From Zygnema cylindricum (Eukaryota > Streptophyta > Zygnematophyceae > Zygnematales > Zygnemataceae), in the NCBI GenBank assembly GCA_037447655.1, contig JBBHKE010001207.1:389421-453420 (forward strand): a stretch of DNA of 64,000 nt. The letters run 5' to 3'. Position 1 is the stretch's first letter. Every line of letters starts with the position of its first letter. The translations under genes and the position numbers were made by a program. The notes below the pieces were generated by a model. The model saw nothing but the letters and a program-made list of their open reading frames with translations. It ran no database searches and had not been told where the DNA came from. Positions 11,000-21,565 of the stretch are shown here, one piece after another.

Positions 11000-11415
11000 C
11001 AAAACAGTTACAAACGTATGTGAAAGAATCATTTTTCCGGTTGTTTCACATGTTCCATTTTTTTGGAACATGTCAAAAACGAACGAATCCCAGATTTGGT
11101 CAAACCAACTTTCAAATCATAAAGAGCTCGTTTCACGTGGAACACTTCATAAAATTATACTATTTTGCAAATCTTGCGATGGAAAAATCATCAGGGTACA
11201 AATTCGGGGGAAAAAAAAGAGAAAAATAACATTCAAAGACTAACAAGAGAACAAGTGAAAAGTGGTGCAAGATCTGGTGAAGTGGCTGCTACTTCGTTAC
11301 TCCAATGGCTCTCACAATGGAATTTCCCGTACATATTTGAAATCGACTTATTTTGTCACATGGCATGGCAAAATCATGCGTCAATTAAGTCAAACTCCAC
11401 AACCTGTGAGCTTAT
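11000..11415. other. Unassigned sequence
   Basis: There is no supported gene. A 9-bp inverted repeat, ACATGTTCC/GGAACATGT, around a T-rich loop lies near 11048-11072. Open frames such as 10995-11243 have no recognisable features. Confidence 0.35.
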
Positions 11416-11471
11416 TGTTAAGATTCGTAGATTCCAAGGATAAAAGGGACGATCCCGTTAGAAGGAATGAT

Positions 11472-11537
11472 GAGCAGGCCAGGATTTGAAAATGGGACCT
11501 TTAGTCGTGTTTGCGCTAACCACTGCGCCACCAGCTC
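11472..11537 (-). other. tRNA-like domain in TRIM LTR 1
   Basis: On the minus strand an acceptor-like stem GAGCTGG/CCTGCTC (6 of 7 pairs) encloses a perfect A-box-like TGGCGCAGTGG with a GCGC/GCGC D-stem and a degenerate B box (TTTTCAAATCC). The anticodon arm is decayed. Confidence 0.6.
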
Positions 11538-11688
11538 GAATGTCAAGGTTCGTGAGTCCAATATTTGTAGGTTTTCATGTGGGGTTGACCACGGATTCAG
11601 GTATCGATCGGGACATTTCACATACGTCAACAACCCCCCGCGAGAGAGATAGTCGTTCATAACGACCACTTGTAACCTATTCCCCTTG

Positions 11689-11700
11689 GCTTTGACACCA
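11689..11700 (-). promoter_or_regulatory. Primer-binding site of TRIM unit 1
   Basis: On the minus strand TGGTGTCAAAGC directly follows the LTR end TTAACA. Compared with TGGTATCAGAGC, the usual plant initiator-tRNA complement recalled from general knowledge, 10 of 12 bases agree. Confidence 0.55.
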
Positions 11701-11757
11701 TGTTAAGATTCGAAGAATCAAGGGATAGGAAGGGTCGATCGCGTTAAAGGGAATGAC

Positions 11758-11826
11758 GAGTAAGCCAAAATTTAAACCTACGACCATTTACTATAGATGT
11801 GATTGTGGTAACCACTGCGCCACCAA
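11758..11826 (-). other. tRNA-like domain in TRIM LTR 2
   Basis: The A-box-like TGGCGCAGTGGTTA is intact on the minus strand, while the B box (GTTTAAATTTT) and acceptor stem are eroded. Confidence 0.5.
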
Positions 11827-11853
11827 ATGTCCACTTGTAACCTAGTCCCCCTA

Positions 11854-11865
11854 ACTTTGATACCA
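11854..11865 (-). promoter_or_regulatory. Primer-binding site of TRIM unit 2
   Basis: On the minus strand TGGTATCAAAGT follows the LTR end TTAACA. The first 11 bases differ from the standard site at one position. Confidence 0.58.
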
Positions 11866-11921
11866 TGTTAAGATTTGAATAATCGAGGGATAGAAGGGAC
11901 GATAACGTTAAAGGGAATGAC

Positions 11922-11991
11922 GAGCCGGCTAGGATTTGAACGTAGGACGTTCACTATAGGTGTGAGTGCGCTAACCTAGTGCCACCAACTC
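11922..11991 (-). other. tRNA-like cloverleaf in TRIM LTR 3
   Basis: A 70-nt minus-strand segment folds on paper as a tRNA. It has an acceptor stem GAGTTGG/CCGGCTC (7 pairs, two of them G-U), a D arm, an anticodon arm CTCAC/GTGAA around a 7-nt loop (4 of 5 pairs), and a T arm CTACG-TTCAAAT-CCTAG (4 of 5). The B box is GTTCAAATCC. It lacks the conserved U33, so it is unlikely to be a working tRNA gene. Confidence 0.6.
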
Positions 11992-12085
11992 AGATATCGA
12001 GACCGGCTAGTCCATTTTATTATGTTCTCATAGGGGATTTACCACGGATCCGGTTATTAATCGACACATTTCACGTGCGTTAACA

Positions 12086-12924
12086 CATGTCATTGGCCAA
12101 TGTGAATTAATTTTGCAAACCGAGATTTGTAGATTATGTTCCATCATTTTTTTTCAAGTTTTATAACTTCTCTTCGACATTTCTGTTTATACAATTATGT
12201 ACGAAATCCCTAAAGAATAATGTTTCACATAAACTTGTCGTACTGTAGTTATAGTGATTCGCGTGTCGCAGTTATAACAATCTCGAAAGTTAAGGGTGTG
12301 CCTAATGAGTTTCGACGATCTGTCGGTCGCTTTTGTATAATTTTTTTAAACCGAACATCAAAATAGATTTTAATATATTCGAAAAGGTAAATTCGCCCGT
12401 ATGGCGGTTCATGGTGTAATGTAAAACACTTTGTTTTTAAAAGCAGTAAAGTATGTTTATACAAAATGCATGCAAAACGTTTTATGGAATAATATGCACA
12501 AAACCCATATTGTATGAGCTGTAAAAAATAAAAGTTTATTTTAAGGGTTGAACATCAATATAGAAATAAGTGAAATGGCATCAAAATGGCGGGAATTTTC
12601 AAGATTTTTTTTTTTTTTTTAAAGGGGTTAAAGGTGTTGTCCATTGAGACTATTAGATTTTACAAATCAACGGTTGCAAATTAAAGAGCATAAACAAAAA
12701 GATCCCATCGAATATGCAACACTGATTCATTTTAGGGTTATTGCCTTCCTTGCTTTTACAATTTCTTTTTCTTGTTTGTTTGCTGCCGATAGGTCTTTTA
12801 GTGGTGGTTATAAAGGTTATGAATGACTGTTTTGCCAAAACTATGGTAAAACATAGCATAGACCAAAGTACCACATATTTTGTCATATTATTTGCAAAAA
12901 AGGTGTAAAATAGGCGTTCTGCTC
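12086..12924. other. Unassigned AT-rich sequence
   Basis: Nothing recognisable was seen apart from a poly-T run near 12604-12620. The open frames at 12249-12464 and 12644-12886 show no domain. Confidence 0.35.
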
Positions 12925-12927
12925 TAA

Positions 12928-13699
12928 GGGTACAACCCCATGTGGCTAAGTACGCGTTTTTTCTGTCGTTTTCCTTTAGAACTTAGCGTCGTACTACTAA
13001 AGTTGTAACAGTACGAAGATATCGCAAATTTGTAAAGTACAATTTGCGTCATCCTCGAACTTAGGATGTACGAAAATTTGTCGTCTTGTGTTTTTTCGAT
13101 TCACTGTCACGTCATCTTCAAACTTATCATAAAACACATCGGCATCGGCGATGTGTTTTAAATATTGTAGAACCATTTTCAAAAATAGAAAACGTATTAT
13201 CACGTGTGAAAAGTTTTCATACTTTTTTGACGACAGAAAAAAGTACAGGGCTATTCGTTTTTGTCCGCGTGCACCTTGTACGTTTTTTTTTTGAAGGGGT
13301 CTCGATGGTGCAGTGTCATTTCACGCAACGGTGTAAAATCTGCGAAGGTGAAAAATCTGCGAAGTCATGGCGGCCGGACAAGAGAGGTTTATGCAAAGGC
13401 ATGTTGTACAGTCACAGCTGCAAGGCTGTACGTCTACGATGTCACGGAATGACTTGCGACATGCCAAATCGTTTCAAAAATTACGATGTGACTTGCGACG
13501 CTTCAAAAAGTTTTGAAAAATAAGTTGCGGCAACAGCCGTCACGGGCATTGTTGACGTATACAATCGTCACAAAATTAAGTAACAACTTCGAGAAAACAT
13601 ACAAGGTAACACATAGAGACACCTGAAATCCTGGTCCGCCTGATCCGCGCTGAAAAACAAAGTAAGCTCACTAAGTTACAAGTACATGGGGCCGTACTC
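12928..13699. mobile_element. Harbinger-like MITE
   Basis: A 772-bp element with ends GGGTACAACCCCATGT and (reversed) GAGTACGGCCCCATGT, agreeing at 13 of 16 positions. TAA flanks lie at 12925-12927 and 13700-13702. Inside is a hairpin with 11-bp arms AAAACACATCG/CGATGTGTTTT (13131-13159). The open frame 13086-13523 has no known motif. Part of the interior resembles sequence near 19490-19590. Confidence 0.65.
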
Positions 13700-13702
13700 T
13701 AA

Positions 13703-14897
13703 GACTCCTGCTGGAGTACGCCTATTTTATCCCTTTTGTTCGTACAATACGGCAAATCGACTTCTGATCAATGAAGCTAACATTTATGCAGTCAGTCGCA
13801 ATATGGCAGCACAGGTTGCCACGTGGAAATTCTTTAGTAAAAATATGCCTCCATCCTCTCCAAATTCGTCATACTGTATTTAATGTTCGGATTTTGAAGA
13901 CCTTGGGTGGTCTTGGGATGCTGTGCGTAGTTTGTCGATTGCGTTGATTATTACGCATGCTATGTCGTCACGCAGTTTTCTCAGAGAAAAATCACGTTTT
14001 GTCAAATATTTTCTTTGATTTTAGAAACTTCTATAGCTGTCCTATTGTAGTGTCGTACAGTACTGTACCACGCTGTGAACTTTCACCTGACAGCTAAATC
14101 GAGGGATTTTTCTTTGCACCACATCGAGCGTTGACGTGTCAGAAAATTATGCCCGAAAATGTTAGACTTAACGGTATCCGAATATTTTTTGGTGGATACG
14201 TCAGTGACAATCGTGTACTATATTAGAAACGACAAATTTTGCTACATACCGACAGGTGCCTCACATGCCAGCATTGTCAACTTTAATTTTCATAGCTGTC
14301 ATTATGATGTCATCGTGATGTCATTGTGATGTCATCATGATGTCATCATAATGTAAATTATCTAGGTCATCCCGCTCCCAGATTGAAAAGAGAGAATGAT
14401 ACAATCTTTTTTTCCTTTGTAATACTAGTGTACCTCACTAGTCATAAAATTGTTGGACGGCCTAGATCTATGGTAAAAATGTGTTCCGCCACCTTGAGTG
14501 GCTTTCAAGGCCGCGATAAATTTTCCGGTCTGTACTGACAAAAACTATATAAAAAGATATAAACGAACATATATATGAGAGGTCTTTATGCGTACACACG
14601 GCAAAATTTGGCACGCTGAAGATTTTTTGACGTATTGAAAGTACTTAGTACTCCGACACAAAAGATAAGCTAAGATTTGTACAGACATCAAGATTTCCGA
14701 CAAAAAGAGGAAATCGAATCTTGAATTTTGGATCCCCAGTAATAAATCGTCACAGCTGTCCTTATGCAGAACAGAATCGCTAAATGTACAAACCTAAGCA
14801 GTAGCCGTGGCTTGAGCTGGAGGGTCCATTGGTCCCACTGGTTTTACAATGTTGAATATTCCACTCAATACCTTGGGTATTGTTTGGGGACGACTAA
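13703..14897. other. Unassigned sequence with a short tandem repeat
   Basis: No supported gene. It contains the inverted repeat ACTAGTG/CACTAGT near 14425-14445 and the 11-bp tandem repeat listed next. The 65-residue frame at 13686-13883 begins inside the neighbouring MITE and is probably chance. Confidence 0.35.
14305..14354. repeat. 11-bp tandem repeat
   Basis: Four and a half units of TGATGTCATCR, each with a CRE-like TGATGTCA core. Confidence 0.9.
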
Positions 14898-15290
14898 GGG
14901 GATGTCCCCATGTAACTGAAACTTTGAGATGAAACTGTGTACTTTAGTGAAGATTCTTCTTACTATTCAAAGTGTTTCAATGTGCGAAAATTATTTCGTT
15001 AGTGTGAACCATAGTTGTTCAAATCGTGCAATTTTTTCCTTTTTTTCAATTTATACGTATAGTTCGTGACTCTTGAAAAAATCGGAAAAAAACGCGGAGT
15101 ACTTTCTGTCCGGTAAACTAAACGACAAATTTACAGAAAATGTACGTTTTTTACGGAAATGTACGGACTTTGACGATAAGATACGTTTCTTTTTGTGGTA
15201 CTTTCTGTCCGGTTAATTGAACAGGAATATTAGGGAAATGTACGGATTAATGTACGGATTATACCGACAAACTGGTGAACATGGAACGGA
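14898..15290. mobile_element. 5' end of a Harbinger-like MITE (truncated)
   Basis: The sequence GGGGATGTCCCCATGTAACTG follows a TAA at 14895-14897 and matches the ends of the MITEs at 4573 and 9567. The next bases (GAAACTTTGAG) resemble the subterminal part of the 4573 copy. No matching right end was found before the LTR fragment that begins near 15300, so the right boundary is approximate. Confidence 0.5.
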
Positions 15291-15299
15291 ACAAGGACG

Positions 15300-15924
15300 G
15301 CGGACACAAAAGAACATTCTGCGCCCCGCCGGAATCGAACGGACGACTTTGAATGATTAATTACGAGCGGACGGCCAGCGTGAACGCCGGCATCCCGGAA
15401 TGACTCTTTTGGGGGCTTGTGCCAAAAGAGCCGACACATTAACTCGTGGCATGTCTCCAGTGAATCCCAAGGAAGAAAGGGACAAAGCCATAGCGTCGGA
15501 TGTGAAAGGTAAATCGTTTTTACAAGAGCTGTACCAAACCCGTATAGACCGTATGGTCGCTGGTGTACTTTCGGCTTGTACAAATGTACGATACATTGAT
15601 CCAATTGGTAGACACCTCAGTAGATAGGGGTTGCGAGTAGGGCTTTAGGACTTAGGTAGTTTTTGAACCCTTCTCTCCTGGAGAGCTTTTATATATACTG
15701 GGTGACTTTGATCAGCCATAACTAACAACTCAAGGGAGAAAATTTGGAGATTATTTTTGCGTTAGACTCAAGGGAGTCTTGTCCTCACATGGGTGAGGCT
15801 GGTCAGAGTCATTCCCTACCAAGGTGGCAGTAATAGTCTGAAACATATTGGATTGTTGGGTGTATCCAGCAGTGGAGGAGTAGTTGTGCATTCTATGAGG
15901 TGCAATGGTGCCCACAGAACTTCA
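15300..15924 (+). repeat. 3' part of a copia LTR
   Basis: Truncated on the left; the start is approximate. It holds a TATATATA box near 15689, then the hairpin row with its own stem sequences (GACTCAAGGGAGTC; CCTCACATGGGTGAGG), and ends AACTTCA at 15924. No primer-binding site follows. Open frames inside (15230-15604 minus, 15400-15627 plus) are chance frames in the LTR. It lies 59 bp before the hAT2 start codon. Confidence 0.7.
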
Positions 15925-15983
15925 CATTGAAATTGCCGTTCAAAACGTTGTCAAAGCAGTTACAAACCTCGACAATATAAACT

Positions 15984-17926
15984 ATGCCTAGAAATCGAGT
16001 AGAAGAGTGGGAGCACGTTAGGGCTCCAGACAGTGGGATTCTGGTAGCCTACCTATTATGTGTCTGTATTTACTTCAACTTCAAATATAACGCTCAAGCT
16101 ACTAGGATCAGAAATCATCTCATTGGAAATGTCAAAAAAGAAGGGATTAAAGCTTGCAGAATTTGTCCGAACAAGGTGAAGGTAGAATTTATTGTGTCTA
16201 AAAACAAATAATTGGTTGATTCCTCTCAAAAACGTGTAATATGCGACCCGGATGAACTCAACAACATTTTTCTATCGATTTAGAGTACCAAAATAAGAGT
16301 TGTGCGAATAAGAATAAAAAATGCATTTAACATGCATAACAAGAATGAGGAAGATTTAGCGTGGGCCACGGCTTGCTTTGCCAATGGATTGTGGTTTCGA
16401 CTTTTAGATGACCCATATTTTAAGGTAGCGGTGAAGAATACTGAGATGTAGGGGGGTCTTACAAGGAATCTTATTGGAGTGCCATGCCAAATTGTCTTTT
16501 TTTAGAGACTAAGGCGAATGTAAATAAATATTTAGCAAGTTATGTGGAAACTATTATCGTCACCGGTGCCACAATCACATCAGACGGGTGGACTGTAATT
16601 GATGACAGTCTTTTCCTAAATATTCCATCTATCACCCCGAAAGGTGACATATTTATGACGGTTGAAGACACTAGTGGACAAATCAAGGACGCCGACTACA
16701 TCCATAAGGTTTCGGGAAAGGGAGTACTTCCAATAGGGGTGGAAAATGTGGTACAGATTGTTACATATTTTGCCATAGTGATTAAGGCTGCACCGTCATT
16801 GCTTGTGGGAAAGCACCCTTAGATCACGTGGATGTCAAGCGCTGCACACATATTGGACTCGATGTTGGAGGATTGGAGAAAAGTGACATTTATCTCCACA
16901 CTTGTCCGAGAGGCAAAAGAGGTTATAAAAATCAACACTAATCATGGTATGAGTGCATTCATGTTAAATAATATCTCTGAACTTTGGCTTCTGAAACCTG
17001 GTGAGACTACATTTGTTACGAATTGTATCATACTCTAGAGGTTTTTAGATGTGAAAGAGAGTATCGAGCGTTTAATGTTTGATGACAAATAGAAGGAATG
17101 GATGGGTAAGGCTATGTACAGGAACGAGGGGGCTAAGATTAGGGGCCACATTCTGAACACAAAAGTTTTTGGTTAGAGTGAAATATGTCGTGTCAATTTA
17201 GAACATGTGGTGCGGTTGACGAGGGAGTGCGACAAAGGTGCCCTGAATGTGGTGAAGGTTTAAAACAGTTTTCACACGATTTGACAACTTTTGTAGAATT
17301 TTGTTAGCGTGGAGGAGAAAATATTTATGAAAGCATGCAGATTTTGGAACAGTCGAAGACGTCTTGGCTGGCGAGGTAGAAGATGGCACATAGCCCCATT
17401 TATGTTGCCGGATTTGTACTCGATCCGGAGTACCTAAGTAATGCATATGGACATATGCAACCTCGAGAGTTATGTAGGAGGAGGCTACCAACTGTGGAGG
17501 AGCAGGCTGATGCCCATGTTGAGTTGTCAAAATATAGGTTTTGAAGGAGTTTTTGGTAGGGAAGTAACTATATCTTGTGCAAAGAAGATGCCAACTTGGA
17601 AATGGTGGCAACAGTTTGGGTCTGCCACCGCTGTTTTGCAAAAGGTAGCAATATAAATACTTGCGCATTGCTCAACTGCCATCTCGTGTGAGCGAAATTG
17701 GTCAACATATGACCATATTCACTCTAAAAAAAGAAATAGGCTAACGACTAAATGGGCCAATGATTTGGTATGGGTCTTCAACAATCTCGGACTGTTAAAG
17801 AACACTAGGGATGTAAGCTATGAAGAAAACATGATAGCATAGGAAGAAGAGGAAAGGGAGGTAGGGGAAGAGGATTCGGATGAAAACATGATAAACTTAC
17901 AAATAGGGGAAGGAGACTTAGAGTAA
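15984..17926 (+). pseudogene. hAT transposase hAT2 (heavily decayed)
   Basis: A relative of the transposase in hAT1. An N-terminal BED-like region (MPRNRVEEWEHVRAP ... RIRNHLIGN) is followed by the DUF659-type core (ITSDGWTVIDDSLFLNI; HILDSMLEDWRK; LLKPGETTFVTNCIIL) and remnants of the C-terminal region (KMPTWKWWQQ at about 17590; NRLT near 17730). The second zinc ligand is lost: CVYC in hAT1 reads CIYF here. Many stops and frameshifts separate the open pieces 15984-16211, 16484-16822, 16832-17038 and 17441-17656. The acidic tail ends with a stop at 17924. I could not find the terminal inverted repeats or 8-bp flanks; the left side is cut by the LTR fragment. Confidence 0.82.
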
Positions 17927-18656
17927 AGATAGATGAAAGAGATATGTATTTTTTTTTTGGTTGAATGTGAATGTTTTTTTTTAATTTCTAACAGGTTATG
18001 TCGTGCCATGCTGAATGTTGAAAAATATGATTCGTATATTGTCTCCACTTTGTTTTTTCGAGGTCACATGCTCTTTGAGAGATATAAAGAGAAGACCATG
18101 GCAGGCTGTCAGATAGTCTCAATCAGACAGATAATATGATTTTGACAAAAACGTGGCGCTAGCCAGCATTTGAACTTGGCCCTACGGATTGCCAAAAGAG
18201 TCTTAGACACACAGATAATATATGATTTTGATAAAAAGGTGGATCTAGCTAACATTTGAACCTTGCCATACGGATTGCCGAAACAATCTATTTCACAATC
18301 GTCTATAACCTGTTAATGTAGAAGTTTCGATACACACATGGAGTGTGACAATTATTTAAATGTAAGTAATTGTTTAGCGCTCATTTAACATAAATTGTAC
18401 AAATTGCAATACATGTAAAATTCATTTTTTTTTACAAGTACGAAATAGTACAAATATAAAATCATTAACGATTTTAACGATTTTTTCAAATCAGTCTTTC
18501 CGATTTATATGTTTAATTCGCGCGTTTGAATCGTGCGTAAAATGCGATTTGAATAACTATGCTTTGAACTTTAACAATTGCAGATATGCATAAAACTTGT
18601 GACGATTGTATACATCCACGAAACTTCAAACGGTTGTATAAGACTACAAAATTATA
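17927..18656. other. hAT2 3' flank and unassigned AT-rich DNA
   Basis: It probably includes the 3' untranslated part of hAT2 (T-rich near 17945-17985). The rest has no supported gene apart from the tandem repeat at 18128-18295. Confidence 0.4.
18128..18295. repeat. Two-copy tandem repeat with B-box-like core
   Basis: Units of about 82-86 bp start CAGATAATAT at 18128 and about 18211 and diverge by scattered changes. On the minus strand each carries GTTCAAATG, like a tRNA B box (GGTTCRANNCC). This may be a remnant of a tRNA-derived SINE. Confidence 0.6.
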
Positions 18657-19198
18657 CCATGAATCGCTATTATTCAAAGGAAATTATTAGTGTAAAGAAA
18701 CAAATAGTGCTATAAACTTTTTTTTTGGATTGAAGGGTTTGGGCGCCAACAAAATATTAAAGGTAATTTATACATCTAATGCTAATTTCGATACATATTT
18801 CAACAATGTAGTCGTTATAGCCCTTGTTCACATGGTTGACACTTGAATATGTGAGAACATGTTCGCATATTCCCCCCCATATTTATTCATATGAATCTAA
18901 TGTGCTTGCGCTTTCCAGTGTCAACGAGATTCACATTCCCAAGCGACGCCTTTATCTTTCCCCTTAATTATACTTTTGATCAAAAAAACGAATAGTTTAG
19001 TTTGAGTGACACATTTGGTACACTACAATAGTTAGAAAATGCACAAATTTTAGTAAGTGACACTTAAAATTGAAGTTCCATGCTATAATATTTTTGACGA
19101 GGGGCGATCATGTAGAGTCAGTAAACCACGTGTTCTAATTTGAGTGGTACCATGTAAACTAAGATTAGATAGCAAAAATCGTAATGATTATTTACACC
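18657..19198 (-). mobile_element. TA-flanked MITE, copy a
   Basis: Its reverse complement aligns well along its length with the copy at 63273-63800. Shared stretches include TTTTGTTGGCGC, TTAGATGTAT and AAGAAACAAA (as read on one strand or the other). The left end CCATGAATCGC follows a TA at 18655-18656; the right end is approximate. It is non-coding. Confidence 0.65.
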
Positions 19199-20260
19199 TA
19201 CCTATTTTAATTTATAATCTTCATTTGCGCACCATGTCATTGTCACACCAAAATCCTTTACTTTGGGATATGAGAAAGGGTAGGAAACAACGAAGCTAAA
19301 AGGATGATAGAAAGAGCTTGCTAGAGATCGTTGCCAGAAATGAGGGATGGAAGATCGTTATGTATTAACGTTTTGTTTGCATGTGTTAAAGTAAGAGTTT
19401 TTTCTTGTATTTTTCCTCCAAAACAGAGCTTGCAACGAGTAAGTCATTTCGGTAAAACAAAATTGTGAAAACCATAGAAAAATTTGCATCGTTTTCAAAC
19501 TTAAAATGTATCACAACTTGTTGTCTTGCACTTTCGACCCACTGCGACGCCATGTCGACACAGTTTCAAACATTACATAAAAATGACTCGTAAGTCCACT
19601 TTATTTAGAGAAACGGTCAAACAACAAATAAGATTATGTTTTCGCACATGTTAGTACAATGGTCAATTGGGTCATTCCAAAAAAGATGTATTATGATCCA
19701 ATGAAGCCTAACCCTATTTGTTTTCATGTGAGAAAGTCGCTGTTTTTTAAGCGCATTCAAAAATGGTTGATTGGTCGCCCTCGAGTAGAAAACGAAAAAG
19801 AAAATAAGTTTATAGGCATATTCAGGTAGTGGGATGCCAAATATGCGCGATAAATTCATATCACGTGGATTTGGTGTGTAAGATGCAGTGGTCTACCCTT
19901 CGACCTTTCATAAACGCGCTTTAAAGCGTCGTACATGCTTGTTTCGAGAAGTTTATTTTTGTGATCTATGGTTATTTGCTGTCAAAAAACACCAGGGAAA
20001 TATGAAGGCCAACGCATATCGCACCCGAAGAGAGTACAAAATTTGTGGTCAAAGTGTTGAATTTCTCGCATCTAACCGTCAGCTATACCAGCTTCGACGC
20101 ACTTTTCTGGTGGATCTACCGTCTTCGTGTATCCAACACGTGTTATGGACTAGCATTGACATATGCGTACAAAATTGTTCAAACCGACAACGAATTGGTG
20201 AAAGATTACTACAACACAAATTTGATGGGCGTATAAACTGCGTGTCTTTCGAGAAAGATG
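19199..20260. other. Unassigned sequence
   Basis: No supported gene. Bases near 19490-19590 resemble the interior of the MITE at 12928-13699, so a decayed relative may be present. The overlapping frames 19888-20268 and 20045-20236 show no known domain. Confidence 0.35.
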
Positions 20261-20517
20261 CACTGTGAATCACGTAGAGATTTATTACTTTTAAGTGAAA
20301 AAAAACAAAGTGTTATATACGCTATATCGATTTTCACAACCTCGAGCTTACAAAAATTTAACTCTAATTAAATATCGAACACTAATTAAGATACACATTC
20401 CCATAATGTTGCCCTTCCAACTTGTGTTAACATGTCGACATTTAAAAATATGAGAATAGGTTCATCTCATTTCGCACGTCTTTATTGCTTGGGATAAATT
20501 TGGAGAACACTTTCACA

Positions 20518-21565
20518 TGTAGAAATTAATGGTTTTAAGTATTTTCTAGGTCTGAATAGAAAGAAAGAAGCCGAGGCAGTCTACCTCTAACTTCTCTCTC
20601 CAACTCTCAAACTTGTCGCAGTCACTAAGAAATTGGAGAGGAAGCTAGAGCCATGGCTACCTAGGCTATCCTGAGGTTTACGGAAAATTTATATTAGTTC
20701 GGGTTTTATTATTTAAAAGGTATGTGCCGGCGGCAGGAATTGATCCTTGTACTTGTCGGCCGGCAGATAGGAAATAGCCGGTAGCCTTAGCCGTTAAGTC
20801 TAGGAGTCATGATACGTAGTATATAGTTTGATAGTTATTTAAATATGTATACGTACGATTATTCATTTAACTATAATAGATTACGGGATACATAGATCCG
20901 GTAATATATAAAGTACGGATTACGGTACGGACTATAAATCAATACCGCGCATTTGTTTCGTAAATGAAACAAATACCGCACATGTATTTATTACGGCTAC
21001 GATTAAATTAGATTATAATCGGACGGCCGCAATTAGCGCCGAGATCGCGGAGGAAGTTTTCGGCGGTTTGTGGCCATCGCCACATCGGATGACGCGTGGC
21101 GAAATATCGTTGGATCGTGGAATCCCTGGAGATTATGGCATCGAATCCGGATATGACATGTGTCGACATTTAGGCCTTGTCGTACAATGTCCGTACCTAA
21201 AGTACACCGGCAGCTGTACTTTTGCGTACGGAACTCAATTCTGATTGGTTCCGTACATCAGTAGATAGAGTCTGTGAGTGAGATAGGACTTAGAAAAATT
21301 AGGAGATAGGACCCTCTCTCCCAGAGAGCTTCTGTACAAAAGGTCAACTTTGACCCTCCATAACTTACTGCTCAGGGGAGCAAATTCAGAGATTCTTTTT
21401 GCTATCGACTCAGGGGAGTCTTGTTTTCACAGGGGTGAAGGTGGTGAGAGTTTTTGTCTGCCAGGGTGGCAGTTATTTTTGCTTAAACACAAAGGGGTCA
21501 GGATTATCCTAGAGGCTTCTTGGAAGCTGTCCACTCTGAGGACTTAGGGAGGTCTCAGAGTTTCA
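20518..21565 (+). repeat. 5' LTR of the 20518 element
   Basis: TGTAGAAATT...GTTTCA. From the left it carries the conserved AGCCATGGCT block, an antisense B-box-like hairpin (near 20733-20775), a long stretch rich in GTAC words, and then the hairpin row. No clear TATA box is visible; TGTACAAAAG (about 21332) stands where other subfamilies have TATAAAT. Confidence 0.94.
21370..21471 (+). promoter_or_regulatory. AGGG-loop hairpin row near the LTR 3' end (5' LTR)
   Basis: Four short stem-loops follow one another: GCTC-AGGG-GAGC (21370-21381), GACTC-AGGG-GAGTC (21407-21420), TTCAC-AGGG-GTGAA (21426-21439) and TGCCA-GGG-TGGCA (21459-21471). The word GATTCTTTTTGCT lies between the first two. The stems covary among LTR subfamilies, so they probably act as RNA near the 5' end of the transcript (R/U5). 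The function is unknown; packaging, dimerisation or translation control are possible. Confidence 0.75.

Larger units (their letters stand above)
11416..12085 (-). mobile_element. TRIM-like LTR array with three LTRs
   Basis: Three copies of a repeat start TGTTAAG on the plus strand: 11416-11632 (217 bp), 11701-about 11830 (truncated) and 11866-12085 (220 bp). The complete ones end CAACA or TAACA, giving TGTT...AACA ends. On the minus strand each of the two right LTRs is followed by a site like TGGTRTCAAAG, a near match to the usual plant LTR primer site (complement of the initiator tRNA-Met 3' end). A G-rich tract lies before the leftmost LTR. The internal part is only 68 bp (11633-11700) and has no coding capacity. 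This fits a TRIM (terminal-repeat retrotransposon in miniature) in an LTR-internal-LTR-internal-LTR array. No outer target duplication was found. A tandem tRNA-derived repeat is the alternative. Confidence 0.62.

Noticed and set aside
13086-13523. A 145-codon open frame
   Set aside because: It lies wholly within a MITE, spans a hairpin and has no known motif.
15230-15627. Opposed open frames near 15.4 kb
   Set aside because: They lie in the middle of an LTR fragment; no homology to element or host proteins.
14898-15924. One complete MITE spanning the LTR fragment
   Set aside because: No matching right terminal repeat or TAA flank could be found.
19888-20268. A 126-codon frame as a possible host gene
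   Set aside because: It overlaps the end of a MITE, has another frame on the same strand and no recognisable domain.
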